The notes beneath the pieces are model-generated. The model was not told where the DNA came from. It saw nothing but the letters and a program-made list of their open reading frames with translations, and ran no database searches. This document shows positions 1-5,378 of a stretch of 6,516 bases of DNA, in pieces. The translations under genes and the position numbers were made by a program. The DNA is from Gammaproteobacteria bacterium. Its GTDB lineage: Bacteria; Pseudomonadota; Gammaproteobacteria; Pseudomonadales; Pseudohongiellaceae. The stretch's first letter is position 1. The number at the start of each line of letters is the position of its first letter. The DNA lies in the NCBI GenBank assembly GCA_002719575.1, contig PBHS01000013.1:59398-65913 (forward strand), read 5' to 3'.

Positions 1-365
1 GCGTTAGCTTTGATGTGTATCGTCGCCAGATTAACATCATTTACTGCATCTGGGATTTTGTATCGCGGAGCACTGCCGTGATAAAGCGGTATCAACGTGA
101 ATCCAGCATCGAGCAGTTCTGCGAACTGAAGCGCTACCCTCTCCGGGGGTGACCATGAAGAATACCAACCTCCGCTCATCATAAAGATTACCGCAGCACC
201 GTTGGCGTTCTCCGGTTTGAGGACATCATAAGTCAGGGCCATTCCGTCCTTCCGCCCATAAATCACGTCAGCTTCGATCGTGAGCTGCGCGGATGCAGCG
301 ACACACCAAAAGTAAAGAGGCCAACAGGCAAACCAACTCAGCTTCCTAATTTGATTGAGTAACAT
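1..365 (-). CDS. Exported alpha/beta-hydrolase (esterase-like), N-terminal part, cut by window edge
   Basis: The reading frame is open from an ATG at 363-365 to the left edge, giving the first 121 residues; the C-terminal part lies outside the window. A GGAGTG Shine-Dalgarno sequence (371-376 on the plus strand) sits five bases before the ATG. Residues 1-26 form a signal peptide: a basic start (Arg7, Lys8), a hydrophobic aromatic-rich core and an Ala-Ser-Ala cleavage site before Gln27, so the product is exported. The mature part begins with a beta-strand pattern (ALTYDVLKP, residues 43-51), then AVIFMMSGGWYSSW (58-71), which occupies the place of the HGGGW oxyanion loop of the BD-FAE/dienelactone-hydrolase-like esterases. 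YHGSAPRYKIPDAVNDV (95-111) matches the strand and helix that follow in that family. The nucleophile elbow and the catalytic Asp and His would lie beyond the edge. An esterase acting on a sugar or lipid ester is likely; the substrate is unknown. Confidence 0.85.
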   Translation of the reverse strand, partial: MLLNQIRKLSWFACWPLYFWCVAASAQLTIEADVIYGRKDGMALTYDVLKPENANGAAVIFMMSGGWYSSWSPPERVALQFAELLDAGFTLIPLYHGSAPRYKIPDAVNDVNLATIHIKAN

Positions 366-622
366 TCTGACACTCCGTATGCGTTAACACTTTTGCGGCA
401 CGCTTCGCGACCACGAACAGAATACACTAAAGCTTACCTAAGTTCTTTGGTAGATTAGCGAAATCTGCGGCGCTTCGTAGGCAATCTGAACCGGTTTCTC
501 ACGCGGTGGCCGTATGATATTTAATCCCCAGACTGTTTATTCTTGCCGAATTTGCTAGGCTACGGGAAAGACGAGCAAGGTACTTGCGCACCAGTTTTTT
601 CGACTAAAAAGGATACCAAACG
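366..622. other. Divergent intergenic region
   Basis: This 257-base gap separates the start of the exported hydrolase (minus strand) from the start of the NHL propeller (plus strand), so it must carry promoters for both genes or their upstream parts. I see no coding frame. Candidate -10 boxes such as TATGAT (513-518) lack a convincing -35 partner at normal spacing, so no promoter is called. No strong palindrome or terminator stands out. Confidence 0.6.
609..612 (+). promoter_or_regulatory. Ribosome binding site favouring the TTG start at 623
   Basis: AGGA, within an A-rich stretch, ends ten bases before the TTG at 623. The in-frame ATG at 638 would be 25 bases away and has only CCGTTCTTG just before it, with no purine-rich motif. 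This spacing decides for the TTG, though ATG 638 cannot be excluded. Confidence 0.5.
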
Positions 623-1645
623 TTGAAACCGTTCTTGATGAAAACACTATACGCGGTCAGCGCAATCTGCGCCTCGGTCGCAACGGGCCAACAGAACAAC
701 GTGTTACCCGATTATCCGAATGCTTACGAAATAGTCCGCAACGTCGTTGACTTACCCGAAGGAAGACGGATGGGTTCGGGCAATGCTATCGACATCGACT
801 CGAGCGGCAACGTTTGGGTGTTTGAAAGGTGCGGAGGCAATAACGGCGCTTGCATAGAATCTGACGTGGATCCGGTACTGCAATTTAGCCCTGAGGGAAA
901 GCTTCTCTCCAGCTTCGGAAGTGGCATGTTTGTCTGGCCTCACGGTATTGTCGTGGATGGGGACGATAATCTGTGGCTTATTGATGCTGGTGTGGTCGAC
1001 GGTGAAAAAGGCAACCAGATTTTTAAATTCAGCCAGGAAGGAACATTGCTTCTCGAACTGGGCGAGCCAGGAGTCAGAGGGGACGGTCCAGGACAATTCA
1101 ATGAGCCCTCCGATTTAGCCATTGGTCCCGATGGCACTCTGTACATCATTGACGGGCATATTAATCCAGATTCAAACAGGCGAGTCGTTCACATGACCGC
1201 AGAAGGGGATTTCATTGAGAGTTGGGGAAGCAAAGGCTTCGGTCCCCTTCAGTTCGAGGGCCCACACGCCATCGCTGTTGATTCAAGTGGCAGGATGTAC
1301 ATCGGAGATCGTACGAACAATCGCCTGCAGGTTTTATCGCCGACTGGCGAACTACTTGCAATCTGGACTCACTGGGGACGACCAAGCGGCATCCGAATTG
1401 TCGGCGACACGCTGTACGCCGTCGATTCTGAATCCAGGGCGGCTTTTGGCGAATACGGATATAACCCAGGCTGGCATCGGGGTATTTACGTCGGCCGTAT
1501 TGACGGCACGATAACTGACTTCATTCCAGACCCCACCCCGAGCGGACCCACAAGTTTTCCCGAGGGCATTGGCGTGAGCGACGATGGGGTAATCTGGGGC
1601 GCCTCCGTTGGCGATCGAGAGATACTCAAGTTCATCAAACGATAA
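623..1645 (+). CDS. Exported NHL-repeat six-bladed beta-propeller, PAL-like
   Basis: The 340-residue product begins at a probable TTG; starting at ATG 638 would remove five residues. Either form has a signal peptide (Lys7 then a hydrophobic run to about residue 20, cleavage near the ATGQ at 20-23), so the protein is probably periplasmic or secreted. It has no lipobox. NHL-type blades are visible: WPHGIVVDGDDNLWLID (105-121) with QIFKFSQEG (132-140); GQFNEPSDLAIGPDGTLYII (157-176) with RRVVHMTAEG (186-195); and LQFEGPHAIAVDSSGRMYIG (209-228) with NRLQVLSPTGELL (233-245). A less regular blade covers residues 53-95, and another near 312-338 closes the ring. Cys70 and Cys77 lie close together in the first blade and might pair. 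The architecture resembles peptidyl-alpha-hydroxyglycine alpha-amidating lyase (PAL) and related bacterial NHL proteins. Enzymatic activity is not shown; a binding or scaffold role is equally possible. It converges on the PIG-L gene. Confidence 0.85.
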   Translation: MKPFLMKTLYAVSAICASVATGQQNNVLPDYPNAYEIVRNVVDLPEGRRMGSGNAIDIDSSGNVWVFERCGGNNGACIESDVDPVLQFSPEGKLLSSFGSGMFVWPHGIVVDGDDNLWLIDAGVVDGEKGNQIFKFSQEGTLLLELGEPGVRGDGPGQFNEPSDLAIGPDGTLYIIDGHINPDSNRRVVHMTAEGDFIESWGSKGFGPLQFEGPHAIAVDSSGRMYIGDRTNNRLQVLSPTGELLAIWTHWGRPSGIRIVGDTLYAVDSESRAAFGEYGYNPGWHRGIYVGRIDGTITDFIPDPTPSGPTSFPEGIGVSDDGVIWGASVGDREILKFIKR

Positions 1646-1671
1646 ACTCTCGTCGCTGACAACTTGCTTCT

Positions 1672-2403
1672 TCACACGCCACTGAAGAAAAGTTGAAGAC
1701 TCTCCATAACTTGATCCTCAAGGGTTTTGGAGGTATCAGCGAAACGAAAAAAGCCTTCAGCAGCTGTACATTCCATAGGAAGGGAAAAGGTTCTTGCGGT
1801 ATCGATAGCCTTCACTAGGGCCATGTATTTATTTTCAGTTAACTGACTGGCATAGATTTTTATCACTTCATATTTCTGCTCTGCAACTGAAGACACATCA
1901 ATCAACAAGTTGATCGGAGCCAGGTTGCTCACTTCATAGCCATATACATCACCAGGAAAACCAGTCATAGCCTGAACACAGCGCCATACGATCTCTGAGG
2001 TGGCCCTATGATCGGGATGATACTCCAGCGGTGTGGGGATAAAAATTGATTTGGGCCCAATGGCGCGGATCAACTCAGAGACCTTGTCGATGAGTCGATT
2101 GCAGACTTCCAGACCTCGATCCGGTTCGCCAAAGAAGTGGGTTTGCGATACGCCCAGGGCAGCCGATGCCTGCTCTGCCTCAGCTTTTCTCCGTTTCACC
2201 AGCGAGGCCTGATCCGTCTTACCACCCAGAGCGCCGTCAGTGAGAAAAACGACGTGAGTTTCGACATTTTTTTGACTTGCAAGAATTAGAGAACCGCCAA
2301 GCCCAAAAGTTTCATCATCAGGATGAGGAGCCAATACTAACCACGGCCCCTGAGGTAGCAACGGGGAGCTACGGTAAGGGATCAGTTCACTTTCTGAAAG
2401 CAT
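1672..2403 (-). CDS. PIG-L/LmbE family N-deacetylase
   Basis: The 243-residue product is a full-length PIG-L domain protein without a signal peptide, so it is cytoplasmic. Residues 22-34 (LVLAPHPDDETFG) carry the PHPDDE motif and residues 129-132 the HPDH motif. By analogy with MshB and other family members, His27, Asp30 and His132 bind a zinc ion and Asp29 is the general base. RRKAEAEQASAALGV (71-85) and YASQLTE (184-190) are further family hallmarks. The family hydrolyses N-acetyl groups from N-acetylglucosamine-type sugars, GlcNAc-inositol conjugates and some antibiotics; the substrate here cannot be read from sequence. AAGGA seven bases before the ATG supports the start. It is the last gene of a likely three-gene cluster, 57 bases after the GNAT gene. 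That neighbour suggests N-deacetylation followed by re-acylation of the same amine, which is an inference. Confidence 0.93.
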   Translation of the reverse strand: MLSESELIPYRSSPLLPQGPWLVLAPHPDDETFGLGGSLILASQKNVETHVVFLTDGALGGKTDQASLVKRRKAEAEQASAALGVSQTHFFGEPDRGLEVCNRLIDKVSELIRAIGPKSIFIPTPLEYHPDHRATSEIVWRCVQAMTGFPGDVYGYEVSNLAPINLLIDVSSVAEQKYEVIKIYASQLTENKYMALVKAIDTARTFSLPMECTAAEGFFRFADTSKTLEDQVMESLQLFFSGV

Positions 2404-2460
2404 GTCCTATTCCTTCTGGCGAATCACTCTATTGCAAAGGCACGAGTTCACCGACTTACA

Positions 2461-3486
2461 TCACATGAAGTCACTGTCACCACACATAAAGAACCAGCGA
2501 TCTCGAATCTCCTCCGGGTCCAACCCCTCTCTATAAACACCGAGAGGCAGGCGCAGCGGCAGTTTTTCCCGATTTTCTCCTGTCCCTGAGATAAGGTGGC
2601 AGTCAAGGTCGGTCATCCAGCCAAACATTTCGGGGCAGTCCTGCTCACTGGCAAGACGTTTAGCATAGCGTACGAGGTCCCTGAACTCTTGTTGACGTCC
2701 CAAGAAATCGACCAGTATCAAGCGGTTTTCTGTCTTTCTTGCTATCACGATACCTATGACTCGCTTTGCGCTCCTGTCTGAAACCAGATGAATCAGATAG
2801 GCATGTGATGGATGATCCCGGTACCGGTACGAAAGGTATTCAAGGTCACGTACTCCAATGGCGCGACCGCTGAACTGTTCCGCCATTGAATGCCAGAGCT
2901 CATCCAGCGCCTTTCTATGTGCTCTATCGTCAAAATCGAATGGCACCGCATGAAACTGCGGACTCGGCTCGGCCGCCCAATAAATTTCAAAAAGATTACC
3001 AATTTGCGTGTACATGCCAAGACGCTCGGCCAAACACATCGCCCTTTCATTGGGAAATCCGTAGGAAATGAGGTAGGGTCTGCCATGACCAAGATAGCGG
3101 TCCAGGAAGGAGGCAACGGAAAGAAAGAATGGCCCTTTTTTGGAGAGGGTGCCGCGATGCTTCCGTGCCACCATTGAGTCACCGCACTGGAAGGCCGTGG
3201 CCGGCGTGCCATTGAACAGAATGCGCCGTTCCATCCCACCAAAGTAAGCAATAAGATCACCGTCCTCATGAACGATTACTCCGGCGCCCCTGCCATTGCC
3301 ATATTTCCAATCCCAATGTGCCTCTGACATCTCCTGCCCAAAGACCTCTTTGAATAAAGCAAGAATCTTAGGAACATGTTCAGGCGCCGCATCCTCCACC
3401 TGCCATTTTGATTGCATTATTGAAACGCCAGACATTGGAGCAGTACCTGACCCTGCTGAAGGCCCGGGCTGATTAATACCGGGCAT
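2461..3486 (-). CDS. GNAT family N-acyltransferase
   Basis: The 341-residue frame encodes a cytoplasmic GNAT-type protein of the long, Acetyltransf_9-like sort often found among polysaccharide genes. Family features are HWDWKYGNGRG (57-67), the strand pair around IVHEDGDLIAYFGG (71-84), DSMVARKHRG (103-112) at the acetyl-CoA site (motif A), YGFPNERA (142-149), and a C-terminal WFFMCGDSDFM (331-341). A second, weaker GNAT-like half follows residue 200. After RG the usual Gly-rich acetyl-CoA loop is irregular (TLSKKG). The start is uncertain: residues 1-23 are rich in Gly, Pro and Ser and look unlike a domain, no good Shine-Dalgarno sequence precedes the ATG at 3486, and Met18 (3435) or Met24 (3417) could be used instead. 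Homology would best begin at Met24. Expected role: transfer of an acyl group from a CoA donor to an amine, perhaps the one freed by the adjacent PIG-L enzyme. Confidence 0.85.
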   Translation of the reverse strand: MPGINQPGPSAGSGTAPMSGVSIMQSKWQVEDAAPEHVPKILALFKEVFGQEMSEAHWDWKYGNGRGAGVIVHEDGDLIAYFGGMERRILFNGTPATAFQCGDSMVARKHRGTLSKKGPFFLSVASFLDRYLGHGRPYLISYGFPNERAMCLAERLGMYTQIGNLFEIYWAAEPSPQFHAVPFDFDDRAHRKALDELWHSMAEQFSGRAIGVRDLEYLSYRYRDHPSHAYLIHLVSDRSAKRVIGIVIARKTENRLILVDFLGRQQEFRDLVRYAKRLASEQDCPEMFGWMTDLDCHLISGTGENREKLPLRLPLGVYREGLDPEEIRDRWFFMCGDSDFM

Positions 3487-3581
3487 AATTTTGGGTTCAG
3501 TTGCTCCGGCATGCCTGCTACGCTGGCACGTTCAACGCTCGGATAGGATCGCCAACTGCTTCGAATCTGAACTCCCATTGC

Positions 3582-4289
3582 CTACTCGTAGCGAGCTTCC
3601 TGCGGCATGAGCGCTGCGCGAATAATTGAGCCCCAGATAAGATTTCCCATCGCATTCAAATGCAGACCATCCTCAACGAAGATATCGGGCATTACGTGTC
3701 CATCTTCCCGAAGAAAAGGAGAGGCGGAATCAACGTAGTACACCAACGGATCCAGTTCGGCAACTTGCTGATAAGCCGCATTGACACGTTGTGCGTCGTC
3801 CCAGACGTTAACTCTGAGAACTGAAGGCTTGACTGCCATAACATAGATTCTGGTCTCGGGCAGTTTGGCATGAACTTTCCTGATGATCTCCCGTAGGTTG
3901 GACACGATGGCTTCTTGAGGTATTTCGTATGCAGTATCGTTGTCTCCTTCATAGATAACTACCGCACGCGGTTGGTATTTCAAAACAACCTGATCAAGAT
4001 GAAACAGCACGTCGCTCATGACGCTACCACCGAAACCTCTGGGAATGACTGTGAGAGGCGCAAGAGCGTCAGCAGCTTGCCCGTTCCACCGAGCAATACT
4101 GGAACTGCCAGTCAACACAATACCACCCGGCTCCGGAGGGTCGAGCCGGTCCATCTCCGCAAACTGTTTCATTGCTCCGTCCCAGATACTTGGTTCTGCT
4201 AGGCGTTGTGAAAGAGAGGGCGCTGCAAAAGCGAATAATCCGAAAACAATAATCGCAGTTCTCATCCAACTGGTTGTTTTTACTTTCAT
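3582..4289 (-). CDS. Exported SGNH/GDSL-type hydrolase (esterase/acylhydrolase)
   Basis: The 235-residue product has a signal peptide (Lys2, Lys4, Arg10, hydrophobic core 11-22, cleavage near the SLSQ at 25-28), so it acts outside the cytoplasm. All four SGNH blocks are visible. Block I is VLTGSSSIARW (58-68), with Ser63 in the nucleophile position and Ser62 where GDSL enzymes have Asp. Block II is RGFGGSVMSD (84-93), supplying the oxyanion Gly. Block III is YEGDNDTA (113-120), with Asn117. Block V is VEDGLHLN (205-212), with Asp207 and His210. The GSSS form of block I is typical of the PF13472-type subfamily. Such enzymes cleave acyl esters on lipids, glycans or small molecules; the exact substrate is unknown. 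The start is well supported by GAGGTG four bases before the ATG. It heads the cluster, with 95 bases before the GNAT start. Confidence 0.93.
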   Translation of the reverse strand: MKVKTTSWMRTAIIVFGLFAFAAPSLSQRLAEPSIWDGAMKQFAEMDRLDPPEPGGIVLTGSSSIARWNGQAADALAPLTVIPRGFGGSVMSDVLFHLDQVVLKYQPRAVVIYEGDNDTAYEIPQEAIVSNLREIIRKVHAKLPETRIYVMAVKPSVLRVNVWDDAQRVNAAYQQVAELDPLVYYVDSASPFLREDGHVMPDIFVEDGLHLNAMGNLIWGSIIRAALMPQEARYE

Positions 4290-4328
4290 GATTCACCTCG
4301 AAAAAGTCACTGGGACAGGAGGTTATGC

Positions 4329-4336
4329 CTGGCCAG
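4329..4336. promoter_or_regulatory. 8-base palindrome CTGGCCAG upstream of SGNH gene
   Basis: CTGGCCAG is a perfect palindrome 40 bases upstream of the SGNH hydrolase start. Its position would suit an operator or a promoter-proximal site, but an 8-base palindrome can arise by chance and no regulator is encoded nearby. Confidence 0.2.
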
Positions 4337-4362
4337 ATGGTCTTACACGCTTTTTACAATAA

Positions 4363-4372
4363 TGGTTAACCA
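4363..4372. promoter_or_regulatory. 10-base palindrome TGGTTAACCA upstream of SGNH gene
   Basis: This perfect 10-base palindrome lies about 74 bases upstream of the SGNH start, in an AT-rich stretch that may contain the promoter of the three-gene cluster. It could be a repressor or activator half-site pair. The call rests on symmetry and position only. Confidence 0.25.
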
Positions 4373-4700
4373 ATCCCGCTTTCGTGTCGAAAATTGGGAT
4401 CGGATTTGGTACTCGGACTACGACGATCGGCTTTCAGCATACGCCTCAAAGGAACACAGTATAAGAGATTAGTTCGTGATCAATCCCAACGATAACGAAG
4501 CAGAGAGTCTCTTTCAGAAATGCTCTGAGAGTAAGTTCTTAACGAATAAACAATGCCCAGCCAAGAGTGAAGCGCGAGCGGCTCAAAACTCCGCGTATTT
4601 AATACACTCCGCAGTTACTACAAGTTAATGAATACCCCGCTATACTACAATTGGATGCGATAATTTCAATAGGCTACAGATAAAACGCCCAGAGCGAGTG

Positions 4701-5200
4701 ATGTACTTCATTGAGGAACTTGCAACCAAGCTGCTCTCCAAGGATCAATGGCTTACCAAAACACAGTTCACTGTGAAAGGCCTAGCCTGGTCAACTATTT
4801 GGCCTACTGTAACTAAGGATCCCTAAAGGCCCAATACACTCTGGAATTTCTCTGAAACCCCATGCAGAGAAATAATGCTGATGCCTTTGAGGTTTTAGAG
4901 TCACTGAGAGAGCTTGTTAAAAGCTTTGAGGGGCATGCAAAAGGGCAGTGGTGGTATTGTGAATATATCTGTTGAGGGAGGTTTTAAGGGCTTTTGGGTG
5001 TTAAGAAGATGTCCTTATCGCGTAAACTTGTCTGACCTAGTGAAAGCGCATGGCAGCAGCACTGACAATGCTGTGAAAACAACTCGGCCTTAGCAACTTT
5101 TGCTGCTGCGCCTCTCCATAGTTGTGCGAAGAGTATCTCTGAAGGAGTTCATTGCCGAATACTGATGGCACTTAATTACTTGTTGGAGAAGCTTTCTTAG
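4701..5200 (+). pseudogene. Possible relic coding region, unidentified, broken by stops and frameshifts
   Basis: Several short frames follow one another on the plus strand. An ATG at 4701 gives 41 residues starting MYFIEELATKLLSKDQW. An ATG at 4862 gives 37 residues including ADAFEVLESLRELVKSFEG, which looks helical. In a different frame, 4935-5093 gives 52 residues including VEGGFKGFWVLRRCPYRVNL, preceded by GAGG close to the ATG. A third frame open at 5066-5200 includes LMALNYLLEKLS. The frames overlap and shift in a way that a decayed gene would show, but I recognise no family, and short chance frames would look similar. It may be non-coding DNA. Confidence 0.2.
5089..5106. repeat. 18-base direct repeat, copy 1 (imperfect hairpin)
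   Basis: CTTAGCAACTTTTGCTGC matches copy 2 at 5196-5213 in 17 of 18 bases. Within it, AGCAAC and GCTGCT (running one base past the repeat) form an imperfect inverted repeat around TTTT. Confidence 0.6.
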
Positions 5201-5213
5201 CAACTTTTGTTGC
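5196..5213. repeat. 18-base direct repeat, copy 2 (perfect hairpin)
   Basis: CTTAGCAACTTTTGTTGC is the second copy, beginning 107 bases after the first. GCAAC (5200-5204) and GTTGC (5209-5213) form a perfect five-base stem around a TTTT loop. No T-run follows the stem, so it is not a standard rho-independent terminator. Confidence 0.6.
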
Positions 5214-5367
5214 GATTAAAGCTAATACAAACTGATGGTGTTTTGTGCGGAAACTGGACCAGCTACAAAGAAGTTCAACTGACTGTGTGCGACTAGCCTT
5301 TTGGAAATTGCCCGAGTAAAAAGAGACACTCCATTCTCCAGTTATTCTGTGATATTGGTGACCTGTG

Positions 5368-5371
5368 AAGG
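5368..5371 (+). promoter_or_regulatory. Ribosome binding site fixing the start at 5379
   Basis: AAGG lies seven bases before the ATG at 5379. The frame stays open upstream to a TGA at 5280 and includes a GTG at 5358, but only the ATG combines a normal ribosome binding site with a signal peptide directly after it. Confidence 0.6.
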
Positions 5372-5378
5372 CTCAATC

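Larger units (their letters stand above)
4290..5378. other. Long region without a convincing gene
   Basis: Nearly 1.1 kb separates the divergent SGNH gene and the calcium-loop protein gene. I find no open frame long enough to call on either strand. The left 100 bases should hold the promoter of the SGNH cluster and include two small palindromes. Between about 4630 and 5200 several short frames look mildly protein-like but are broken by stops and frame changes: 4701-4826, 4862-4975, 4935-5093 and 5066-5200. Two copies of an 18-base hairpin sequence lie at 5089 and 5196. I see no tRNA, terminator with a T-run, or insertion-sequence ends. Confidence 0.6.

Noticed and set aside
623..700. Possible lipoprotein signal at Cys16 of the propeller
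   Set aside because: The residues before the Cys (SAI) do not fit the lipobox, which needs Leu, Val or Ile at -3 and a small residue at -1.
752..1096. Minus-strand open frame inside the NHL propeller gene
   Set aside because: It is antisense to a gene with clear NHL repeats and a signal peptide, and its own translation shows no domain pattern.
1646..1671. Possible shared terminator between the convergent propeller and PIG-L genes
   Set aside because: The 26 bases contain no clear stem with a T-run in either direction.
2793..3269. Second minus-strand frame of 158 residues inside the GNAT gene
   Set aside because: It overlaps the GNAT frame, which carries the family motifs; this alternative frame has none.
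3560..3567. TTCGAATC resembling a tRNA T-loop in the gap between the SGNH and GNAT genes
   Set aside because: No matching acceptor stem, D arm or anticodon arm can be found around it on either strand.
4018..4362. Plus-strand open frame over the 5' end of the SGNH gene
   Set aside because: It lies mostly antisense to conserved SGNH blocks I and II and the signal peptide, and its product has no recognisable features.
4618..4646. TATACT at 4641-4646 as a -10 box
   Set aside because: There is no acceptable -35 hexamer at normal spacing and no convincing gene directly downstream.
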